DNA from: Paracyclopina nana
Lineage: Eukaryota > Arthropoda > Copepoda > Cyclopoida > Cyclopettidae
NCBI GenBank assembly: GCA_019096065.1
Contig: JAGUCH010000001.1
Coordinates: 11,346,001 to 11,410,000, forward strand
Direction: 5' to 3'
DNA: 64,000 nucleotides
Part shown: piece by piece, positions 54,980 to 64,000 of the stretch
How the letters are laid out: every line of letters begins with the position of its first letter
Position numbering within the stretch: the stretch's first letter is position 1
Notes under the pieces: generated by a model
The model's input: only the letters and a program-made list of their open reading frames with translations
Databases searched by the model: none
What the model was told of the DNA's origin: nothing
Program-made: the position numbers and the translations under genes

Positions 54980-56394
54980 ATTAGCAAAAAGTGCCTGAAT
55001 CGCATGCTTTTTGAAAAAAACCCAGATCTTATCTGGGAGCTCTGTTTAAAAAGTGAGAGATTAGCCCGCTCGCTTCCATGACTGATATATGTCACTTGAG
55101 CTCACGCGCTATGAAGTAAGAACTACTAGCGCCACCGCAGCAAAGACGAGCAGATTTGGTGATTTTAGCATGCAAAACTTGCGTCAAGAACTCACTTACG
55201 AGACCCCCTGGTTGAGATAAAAAACTTCTCGTTTATTAGAAATTAGGTCATGGCCTCGCTGATCGGAGAGTCCACAAGGTCTACTAGCATTTTTGATAAG
55301 ATTCGTGCAGCCTCTTCATATCTTAAACTATGCAATTTTGGCCTTTTAGTATTGGTGGAATTTCGATTTTCAATTTCTGGCTTGTGCTAAATAACTGCAT
55401 TCGCATTCTGTTCGGAATCGATATGCACATGAGGAGCTCTTTGACCATTTCAATGACAACCAAAGCTCCCCTCCACCTTTTGGGCTCGTGGTCATTTGCA
55501 GGGCAACATAAGGCTAAGATATATGTTGGTATATTGGAAAATATTCTGCGGCCCTCAAGGCCATTTCATCTGGAGGCCTTTTGTAGCTGTTCACGAAACA
55601 AAGGCATTTATCAAATCATGGTGGCTCGAAAATTCCAGATGTCTTGTCTCTAAATGATGTTGTTTTGTGAGTGAGAGAGAGAGGAGGAAATTCTTCATCT
55701 GCTGCCAGCAGCCCAAGGGAGCTGACCTTCAAGGCCGCTAATCTAGCTGTAGCCTTTTTTCCCCAATAATATCGAAGAGCCAGCGCAGAGACAATGCAAT
55801 GATCCCGAGGAGATGTCAAGAGGCTTATCAAAACACACCATGCAAATTAAATTTGTGCCCGTGTGGGTATTGTTGTTGGGGGAGCGGGCGCGCGAAACGC
55901 CACTGCGCGCCCCCTCACAATCACAGCGCACGTAAAAGTAACCAAGCCAAAATTGTATGGTACACTAAATACAGCGTCACTCATCAATCATTGTTAGTGT
56001 GCTGCGAGACATGACACTTTTCTAACAATAAATCAAAACAGAGCTTGTAAATGCTTTATTATTGTTATTGGGAATATTAATGAGATCCCATAAAAGTGGC
56101 AATTCCTCCAGTTCAAGGCCGCGAGAGAGCACTTCTGAAAAAAAGGCGGATCAATCAATGTTTGCATGATTGTTGGATGTTACATTTACAAGCCATAAAT
56201 CACTGTCCAGGAGAGTGGAAAGCGTAATGGTCAAAAGTAATGAGCCAATCAATTTGTGATGGGTTCCGAAGTCTCACTTTTGACAAATGGGCCCATTTAG
56301 AAGGGATCACATTTTGGACCACCTAAAAACCAGCTTACTTGGCTGAAAAAGAACCCGCTAAACTAGTGCCCGTATTTGAGATGCGACAGCAATT
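54980..56394. other. Upstream region of protease gene 1
   Basis: No coding exon is supported. It holds the GC-rich hairpin near 55.9 kb. No clear TATA box lies within 100 bp of the gene 1 ATG. Confidence 0.5.
55876..55920. repeat. GC-rich imperfect hairpin upstream of protease gene 1
   Basis: GGGGGAGCGGGCGCGCG faces GCGCGCCCCCTC across about 12 bases. It is the most GC-rich spot in the otherwise AT-rich 55-56 kb interval and lies roughly 500 bp upstream of the gene 1 ATG. It could be regulatory or incidental. Confidence 0.4.
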
Positions 56395-58172
56395 ATGAGA
56401 GCTCTGGCTCCAGCTCGGATCCTTCCCATTTTATTGGGACTGGCTCACCTGGCCGCAGGTACATCCGAAGAACTTGAGGACTACATTGAAAGCGAAGAGG
56501 AGGAACTCGAGACGAGCACCGTCACGTTTCCCGTCTCAGCAGCAGTGAAGAAAGCCCCAAGAAGGAATTTCAACATGGACTGTGAGTGTGGCCTGGCTCA
56601 AAAGGGCGAATTCCAACTGCCCGATTATGACATGTTTAGCAGCAGCAGCTACAGTGGCAAAAAGAGCAAATTTCAGGGAGCTGCCAGGGCCTTCAAATCC
56701 AGGGAGAACAACTCGCGAATCGTGAAGGGCTACGAGCCCAATCACCGGCCCTGGATGGCCTTTTTGCAGCTCAAGATTCCACAAACCCAGCAAATTGGAC
56801 GTTGTGGAGGGTCCATTATTAACAAGAGATGGGTGTTGACAGCTGGACATTGTCTCTGCGAAGAGCTGCCCTGCAAGAAGGGAAAGGGAGGCAGATTGAG
56901 AATTGATTTCGACCTGTCCAGGACCATTCGATTGGTCGTTGGAGTCAAAGACATGGCCTTGATCATGAGATACAAGGAGCTGATGTTTGAAGCGGAGAAG
57001 ATCTTCATTCACCCCAGGTGCAGCTACAATATTCAGCGCGTAACTTGGCCAAATTGTACTATTTTCCACCATGTAGGTATCGTCCTCCTGAAAAGCCTCA
57101 AAACGACCTGGCCCTGATCAAAGTAACTCGAGATTTCACATTTTCCAAGGATGTGATGCCGATTTGCCTGCCAACTAATGCCAACTACCCCGATGCCAGC
57201 GGCTCGGTGTACGTGGCTGGATGGGGGGCCCAGTTCGAGACGAACGATTGCACAACGAGTTCGGAAGGGCCTGATCCCTACACTCGGTGCAAATTCCCAT
57301 TCATGTATAGCAGTTTGCCCTTTCAGTCCTGCTCCAAAGTGCCTTCGCCATCAAGTACGAACCGATTGTGCAAAGAACTTCTCGCGGAGCTGCGGGGCTC
57401 GGATGCAGCGGCAAATGTGCCCGCCAAAGGATTTGCGCAGACCGACGTCATCGATTCGAAAAATAGCAAAGTGTTGGCCATGTGCTACAACATGACGCTC
57501 GGGGGCGACTGGGGCTGGTGCGCGACCTGCGTGCGCGGGGTGTCCAAGGGCTCACCGGGCTATTGCGGTGAGGGCGAGCAGAGGATCGAGGCTGAAGCCC
57601 CGAGAATCACTGCTGACAGCACCAACTGGGGCTTCTGCAACCCTGACTGCGCCTCAAAGCAGGCCCTGGGAAATATCCTGCAGGTAATTTCAATTTATTT
57701 GTTAATCATGTCGGGCGAGCCACATCCCCGCATAAAATATAAAAAACAGATAATTTTGTCTGGATTTTTTCAGGAAGCCAAGCTGAGCATCGTGGGCATG
57801 AAAGAGTGCCTTCGATTGACCAAAAACGCCGGACTATTTGTCAACCGAAGGTTCGAGCTGTGCGCCGGAAATGAAATAGTGCGACACGTCGAATCCTTCC
57901 GCATGAAGCCGCGTGGCGAGCCCAAATTCATTCGAGATGACAATAAGCGAGACACAGACACTAAATATGGTGAAACGGACTCGTGCTCGGGCGATTCGGG
58001 TTCGCCGCTGTGGATGTGGGAAGTGGACGAGAAAGGCCAAGAAAAGGCCGTCGTTGTGGGCGTGGTCAGCCGGGGAAAGGGGTGTGCCCGCAAAAATATG
58101 CCCGGTGTGTACACCAGGGTGAAACGCTATCTAAAGTGGATATTTGCCGTGGCCAGGAGGGACAAATGTTAG
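56395..58172 (+). CDS. Secreted trypsin-like serine protease with FN2-like insert (gene 1)
   Basis: Three exons join in frame: 56395-57017, 57077-57683 and 57774-58172, giving 542 aa. Introns are 59 and 90 bp with GT/AG ends. A signal peptide (about residues 1-23) is followed by an acidic Glu/Asp stretch (25-40). Activation cleavage is expected at R108/I109 (SRIVKGYE). The catalytic triad is H152 (TAGHC), D218 (NDLALIKV) and S485 (GDSGSP); D479, six residues before the serine, predicts trypsin-like cutting after Arg/Lys. Right after GWG (256-258) comes a cysteine-rich insert to about residue 400. C279-C293 fits the first half of the fibronectin type II pattern (C-x2-PF-x-Y-x7-C), and GWCATC (354-359) and NWGFC (391-395) follow. 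The insert sits in the autolysis-loop region. GDSGSP replaces the usual GDSGGP. The protein is probably an extracellular zymogen; its substrate is unknown. The start is the first ATG, directly before the signal peptide. Confidence 0.92.
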
Positions 58173-58193
58173 TACATATTAGTAGGCAATTCA

Positions 58194-58199
58194 AATAAA
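58194..58199 (+). terminator. Poly(A) signal AATAAA of protease gene 1
   Basis: AATAAA starts 22 nt after the gene 1 stop and 57 nt before the ATG of gene 2. Cleavage would be expected 10-30 nt further on, in the very short intergenic gap. Confidence 0.75.
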
Positions 58200-58221
58200 A
58201 TGCAAGATTCACGGTCAGCTG

Positions 58222-58243
58222 ACATTTTCTCGTCATCAATCAG
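58222..58243 (+). promoter_or_regulatory. Acceptor-like site between protease genes 1 and 2
   Basis: A pyrimidine-rich tract ending in CAATCAG lies between the gene 1 poly(A) signal and the gene 2 ATG (13 nt before the ATG). It looks like a 3' splice site with no upstream donor in the same gene. It could be a spliced-leader trans-splicing acceptor or a chance match. Confidence 0.35.
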
Positions 58244-58255
58244 TGTAAAGCTGCC

Positions 58256-61200
58256 ATGAGGGTTCAAAGTGTGACATGTTTATTGCTCCTCCCTCAGTTC
58301 GTCAGCTTTTGCTTTTGCCTGCATCAACCAGGGCTGAGCTCATTCAAACGAATACCAATTTCTTCGGGCTTGAAATCTAGGCCGAATTTTGCTGCTCAGC
58401 CCCAACCAGACGAGGAGAATGAGGACTCGTATGAAGACACTGAAGATTTTGATGCTGGAGCCGTGGAAATTGAATCTGAAATTCCCCAGGGTAAATTTTT
58501 CCCGTAGCTTAATTTCAAATCCTGCGAAATGTTCTTTGCCAAGCCTCAAACGGAGACATGTTTGGTTGCGAGTGTGGACTGGCTGAAGAAGGCGCGGATA
58601 ACGGCAAATTGAATGTTTCTACGCCCTATCGGACCAAAAAGGAGAATAAAAAGTCCAGAATTGTGGGTGGGTACACGCCCAAAACGAGGCCATGGATGGC
58701 CTTGCTTGAGTTGCGTCCAGCCGATGGAAATCGGCAGCGATTCGGCCAGTGTGGCGGCGCCATTTTGAATAAAGTGAAAAGAGAGGTTTTGTCGCTGAAA
58801 CACTGATCGATTGCGGCGTTTCATCAACAGGAATGGATCGTGTCAGCTGCGCATTGCTTTTGCATGAAGCCTTTGGGCTGCAAATCCGATTCGAGCGGGA
58901 GCACAGTGGTCGATTTCAAATTGAGCCAAGTCAGCGTTTACTTAGGTAAGAATCGATTTAATACAAGATAATTGCCCAAATTGCATGCTAATCATGCTGC
59001 TGAACAATTTCCAATACATATAGACAAGATGACCAATTACACAAAATTACCCTTAATTGCTCATCATCGAATGGCTCGGAAAATTATAAAGGGCCTTTAT
59101 TTGTGCAATATATGATGGCGTATTTTAGGCCTATGGGACATCCGGACCCGACAGTTGTACGATGAAAACATCTACGGAGCCAGCGAAATTGTCATCTACA
59201 AAACGTATGTGCGCAATCATCGAGACCAGAACGACATTGCGTTGGTGCGCCTGGAAAGGCCAATAAAACTCAAGCCTTCCATCCAACCAATTTGCCTGCC
59301 ATTGAATGTAAGCACCCATAACTTATGAATTTTGGCAACTGACGCTGAGAAAAGCTACATCAACTTCCTTTACGGTCCTGAATTTAAACTGCATTTGCCT
59401 CAAAGAGAAACCCTTTACATCCGTTAAACCACATTCTAAATTACTATATTAAACCGAAGTTATGCAATTTTCTTGGGTTTTTGTTTTTGCAACATGAATG
59501 TTTATTTTTTACCCAATTTACGAGCGCGTATCTTCAAAAGCCCCTGCATGTACATACCTCTTTTGTGTGGGGTGAAAGCCCTAATAAGATCAGCTCGTTT
59601 GCCGCACATCTATTTTTATGCAGTCAAATTTCGTGGATTCCGAGGTGGAAGCGTATGTGTCTGGCTGGGGCACTTTGGCAGACGCGAAATGTACAACCAT
59701 CGACCAGGGACCTGGGAAGCATCGCCAATGCAAATTCCCCTTTGTCTGGATGAACCTCACCCATACGACCTGCAATTCAGCCTACACTCCATCATATTAC
59801 GAGAAAAACTGCTGGGATCTGGCGAAAAGCTTGCTGCACAATTCGCAAGAGGAAGTGGAAGCGCAAATTGTCGACGAGAAAACGCGACAAGTGATCTCGA
59901 AGTGCTACTCGATTAACCCTGGGCCCACGGGATGGTATAAAGCTTATAATCTAACATTAGGTCGTTCTCTTATGGCCGCAAAAAGCTAAGCTAAGGTAAA
60001 AAAGCTAAGCAAACGCTCAACAATTTAAGCAAAGCAGCTTTTTTTTTCAAATGTTGAGCGAAATTAGCCAACCCAAGCCAGTTATTTCGCTCAACATTTC
60101 GAAGGTGCAGCTGCTTTGCTTCAAATGTTGAGTGTTTGCTTGGCTTTTTTACGCAATATGAGAACGACCTAATGTTAGATTATAAGCACTGTTTACTTAT
60201 GTAAGGTGTGCAACATGTGTGGATGAAGCTCGGGGAGGAGAGCCTGGCTTTTGTGCCAAACGGAGGCGGAAAACGAGCGTTTTGAGGAGCAAGCTGGGCG
60301 AGGACTGGCAAGAAAAAGAATATGGCCGACCCACCAATACGGAAAATTGGGGAGTTTGCTCGATGCAATGTTTACCCTCGCTCACATCACTCAGATCTAC
60401 CACGCTGCAGGTGTGTGCCAAGCCTACTTCATTTAAAATACAATGATAATCTTGATATTAGTCTAGCCAGGCAAAATGATGAGCTACATTCATACACACA
60501 CTACATCAGTATATAGAAGAGTTCACATTTATTCATTAGAGAGCAAAAGTTGCTGGCAAAAGCTTGCTAAAGTTTGCTGTCTAGCTGCTATACATCTAGG
60601 TTCATTACATTCAGCGCACTCAAAACTCGCAGAGTCACAGCGACACAAGTCAAAAAACAGCTGACGCGTACGAGTGTTTGTTTACATTGGTGTCAGTGCG
60701 TGGGATGTGACGCGCCGGTCACAATGATGGAAGCGCTCGTGTAATCAGCCTTTGTTTTTTCCCTTCTTTTAGGAAGTTGGCCTTTCAACCTTGAGCAACA
60801 AAGATTGTGCAACTTTTGGCAAGGCCATGAAGGCCGTCCCCAGGATCGAGCTGTGTGCTGGGCTGAAGGTCAAAGTGGAGCCACTTTTGTCCTATTTTCA
60901 ACTAAAGAACGGAACTTTTGTCGAAGATACTTCCCGGCCTTTAGACGCTTCTCCAAAATTTTACCTAGGTACAAGAAAAGCCAATCTATTGTGTCAACTC
61001 AAGACTTAGAACTATCGCTTTAGGTGGAAAAGACAGCTGTAAAGGCGATTCTGGCGGACCGCTGTACAGATGGCATGATAATAAGGTTTGCAAAAAAAAA
61101 GAAACTTTTCCACCGCTCTGGTTTTACAAATTACTGTCATTTTTCTTCCTCATTCTATTAATGCGAAAAGTTGGTACACCAGCCTCGGGTGAAACAGATT

Positions 61201-61456
61201 TCAGAACAATGCAAAACAATGCTTTGACTATGGCAAAAAAAGTCGAAAGAATTTTGCGCTCTAGTTTCGCTGAGTAAATCGAGCGAAGCGTCCTATTGCT
61301 GCAAGCATGATCTTACCTAATTTTTAGGCTTACCTAATCGGCGTTGTGAGCCGGGGGAAAGGCTGTGCTACCTTCAACCAAGCTGGAATTTATACGAGAA
61401 TAACTCAAAAACTCGACTGGATCAGACAACGCGTAACTTCTGGCCATTGTAAATAG
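58256..61456 (+). CDS. Secreted trypsin-like serine protease with FN2-like insert (gene 2)
   Basis: Nine exons join with consistent phases: 58256-58490, 58544-58773, 58831-58945, 59129-59307, 59624-59934, 60206-60410, 60773-60968, 61024-61085, 61328-61456, giving 553 aa. A signal peptide (about 1-22) and acidic propeptide precede activation at R117/I118 (SRIVGGYT). The triad is H163 (SAAHC), D229 (QNDIALV) and S500 (GDSGGP); D494 predicts trypsin specificity. After GWG (267-269) an insert like that of gene 1 starts: C289-C303 matches the first half of the FN2 pattern, then GWCATC is rebuilt across an intron (W357/C358), then PGFC and NWGVC. It lies 83 bp downstream of gene 1 in the same orientation and is clearly its paralog. 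The intron at 59935-60205 contains a foldback MITE. No further protease copy is seen downstream. Confidence 0.9.
59942..60187. mobile_element. Foldback MITE inside a protease gene 2 intron
   Basis: A 246 bp element has perfect 28 bp terminal inverted repeats, 59942-59969 and 60160-60187; each contains TAACATTAGGTCGTTCTC or its complement. The interior is also largely self-complementary. TTATAA occurs within both ends (59944-59949 and 60180-60185) and may be the target duplication. It makes up about 90% of the intron at 59935-60205. Confidence 0.88.
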
Positions 61457-61458
61457 GC

Positions 61459-61464
61459 AATAAA
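61459..61464 (+). terminator. Poly(A) signal AATAAA of protease gene 2
   Basis: AATAAA starts two bases after the TAG stop of gene 2, so the predicted 3' UTR is very short, as for gene 1 and the Dpr gene. Confidence 0.7.
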
Positions 61465-64000
61465 TTGAGATGAAATTAAGCCTGGTCGTTGCTTATCTAA
61501 AGGGCCTCTCTTTTATTCAAATTGGGGTTCAAAAGTCCTGATCCCTTTTGGCAGTTTCAATCCTCCTTCCTCCAGTGAGCTTGACAAATTGTTGGAAGCT
61601 TGACCAAAAATCTCTATTTTCGTGCTGCAAAAAGGTTCAAGGCCAGATTGTGCTCAAAATCACTCCAGCTTGGCCTTCAGGAGCCGTCATTGCCACGAAT
61701 TCACTAAAATAATACCAACTTTTAGATGGCGTAGTCTGTAGCCAACATCCGTGAAGCAGCAGCCAACAGCTGAAGAAAGTCTCTCAACTCCAAAATTGAA
61801 GTGTCAAGACTTTGTGATAGATCTAGGATCTTGCACTGTTTTCACCAGTGAGAGCAGAGTCCATTTTATTGTTAGTTAAACTCTGTCTAAGGAGAAACAT
61901 CCGCATTAAGAAATGTATCTAGCAATAATTCATTCTCATAATTACATCACTTTTCTATCAAATTGATTTGTCAGCCAAAATTTCAGCCAATAAAATAACC
62001 CAGAAAAGCCGTCCACTCGACTCTTTTAACCAGCCCTAAATTTATAGCAGAAGTCCCGATGTCACCTGTAAAAGCTTTGTGCAACATAGAGCGAGTTTGG
62101 TACTACTTCTTTTTTGCTGCTGTCCTAAATCAGTTCAGGGGTCATGATTTCCTTCTCCGCATTTCCTCTCAACACACACAAAAAAAAGAACTTGCACTAC
62201 TCTAAGGCCTTATACTACTACATTTGCAAAATTGGATTGTTCTGCGTCTGCCACTGTGAGCTTGTTAGCACTAGTACAAAGCTCATGAAATCGGGTTGAA
62301 GATAGAGAAGCTCAGTCTCATTAGTTGATTACATTTTGGCTATGGTGCATTCATTTTTTCTCCCTACAAAACCGTTGTCTCATCTCAAATCGGCAAAAAG
62401 ACTGAGCCACTGTGAGTAAGTAAGAGAGAAGAATCTTTACGAAAGTGAACACAGCAAAGGTGAAGGCCAAAAGCAGCAGCAGCAAGGCTGATTGTGTCAC
62501 AAAATGTCTCCTTCGATAGCTCCAATTGAACAACCGAGAAGACAAATGAATGTGAAGACAGAAACGATCACACAGCAGGAAATACGAGACCAAAAACAAA
62601 TCCTGTTTTTCACCTGCTTAGCAGTATCTGCGCTTTAGGTCGGTCTCATGGGCAAAAAAACATGCTTTCCTTTTCTTGACCAGAATCTTTGTTCTTTCCA
62701 TAAGCAGTGCAGTGGCAAAGGGGTGGAAAAAATAGAGATAAAATAAAGGCTCTTTGCAATTGATGTACCAGCAAAGAAAATCCACTCTTGATAATCCAGC
62801 CGTAAGCCTGAAAGCCCATCTGAAAACCTGCACTTTTTTGCCAAAAGCGAGCTGTTGGCCTTTGAATTGAAGGTGGTGGTGGGGGTCATCAGATGAAAGC
62901 AAACTTTACGGCAAAATTGAGCCGAAAAGCGAAAATAGTAGGCAGACTTTGATTTCACTGCTGAAGAATTCGAGAAACCTCTCAAATGATGCCTGAATGT
63001 CCTCCAGTCATTTTAAGTTGACAGAAATGTCCAGTGCAAGGCCCAAATTGAGTTTGCATGGCAGTACAACTCGCGTATAATAAAAGGTTTCATCCCATTC
63101 TGCAAAAGCCATTTGAGCTACTTTCTGCGAGCATAATAAAAGTGGGCCTCATGCAGATAGAAATGCACTTTTAAACTTTCTCGTTTTTTGGTGGTCAACC
63201 ACTGGGGATAACTGCATCACAAAAGACTTTTGTCTTTCATGATATAAAGAGTGCAGCTGTCAAATGCTGAAGAAGCCTTTTAAATGATGAAAGTAGTGCC
63301 ACTCAGCTCAGCAAGGCTTGAAGTTATTTTTTCAGTGAAACTTTGAAAGTTTCGGGCATTTTTTTCAGCTCACAGCTGGCTCAGTGTGCAGCCCTGAGCT
63401 CTGTAAGTTTAAGATAAGTTTGGAAAGTTCATCAGATGTGGGTAAATGCTGCAATTCAGTTAGTGTCGACTTGGCTAGCGTCCTATCTGAAATGGCTTTC
63501 GATTACTCTTCCAATGGACCCAAAGGGAAGCGATCATCATCATCTTTTCGAGTAGCAGACATTTTAGCAATTCCTTAGCAAAAAAACCCTTGTAAATAGA
63601 AAATGACCGAAAAGTTTTTGTGCACCTTGCGTGCCCGGCAAAAAAAGCAAAACATCTTGAACATTTTCCGGAAATGTAGCCGAAATCATGTCATTTTTAA
63701 CAATTCATGCCACACTTTGCACAAGATCAAGAAAAATCCAAACTTTTCCTTGGATTCTCAATGTCAAAGCTGAATTCACTCGTCTCATTGCAAATTCAGC
63801 AGGAATATTTTATATCATCCTGTCCCACTCAAATAAACCGATGCATTTCCAGTCTTGGACACCTACATTATTAAGCACTAAAAATAAGGAAAAAAGCGGG
63901 AAGAGGAATATTTGCTAAGAGTCTGTTGTAGAACAATGAGGCCTCTAAAAGCACATGTTCGAAAACGACGACAGGCCCATTTGAATGTCCGCGGATTCAT
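61465..64000. other. No gene recognised downstream of the proteases
   Basis: No third protease copy or remnant is seen. A 64-codon open stretch at 63384-63578 ends SSFRVADILAIP, which superficially resembles an eh1 repressor motif, but a stop follows at once. Confidence 0.5.

Noticed and set aside
56536..57072. 178-codon minus-strand ORF under protease gene 1
   Set aside because: It is the antisense shadow of the first protease exon; the plus strand has a signal peptide, activation site and TAGHC.
63384..63578. Open stretch ending in FRVADIL, like an eh1 repressor motif of homeobox proteins
   Set aside because: The motif is short, the frame stops five codons after it starts to match, there is no good donor, and no homeodomain exon was found nearby.
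1..64000. CRISPR arrays, bacterial operons or viral genes
   Set aside because: No regularly spaced repeats, no ribosome-binding-site-led gene series and no recognisable viral or retroelement proteins were seen; the genes present are spliced.

Overview
The window is eukaryotic, intron-rich, AT-rich nuclear DNA, most likely from a crustacean and perhaps a copepod. Two things point there: a complete Dpr-type two-immunoglobulin gene, a family typical of arthropods, and a tandem pair of secreted trypsin-like proteases with a fibronectin-type-II-like module inserted in the catalytic domain. I remember FN2/trypsin combinations as a copepod feature but could not check it. No prokaryotic or organellar genes and no convincing tRNA or rRNA were seen.

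Layout. 1-27 kb is mostly non-coding and holds many short inverted-repeat DNA transposons (MITEs): two Harbinger-like copies at 2.66-3.85 kb, further families at 4.68, 5.9, 9.99, 12.9, 19.9 and 20.3 kb. It also has a weak candidate promoter/first exon near 11.6 kb and a weak small membrane-protein exon near 16 kb. 27.14-34.93 kb on the minus strand is a five-exon Dpr gene (301 aa) whose exons I could join with consistent splice phases from signal peptide to stop codon. 35-53 kb is again mostly non-coding with more repeats. 53.4-55 kb has a cluster of unrecognised plus-strand open stretches, possibly a decayed gene. 56.4-61.5 kb holds two head-to-tail protease genes, three and nine coding exons, 542 and 553 aa. 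61.5-64 kb has nothing I recognise.

The two proteases share domain order: signal peptide, acidic propeptide, Arg-Ile activation site, trypsin first half, FN2-like cysteine-rich insert after GWG, then trypsin second half with Asp in the S1 pocket. Only one intron position is shared between them. One private intron of the second gene is almost filled by a foldback MITE. The second ATG lies 83 bp after the first stop, with a poly(A) signal and an acceptor-like site in the gap, which suggests co-transcription or a very compact promoter. The Dpr gene is an independent neural cell-surface gene with MITEs in its introns.
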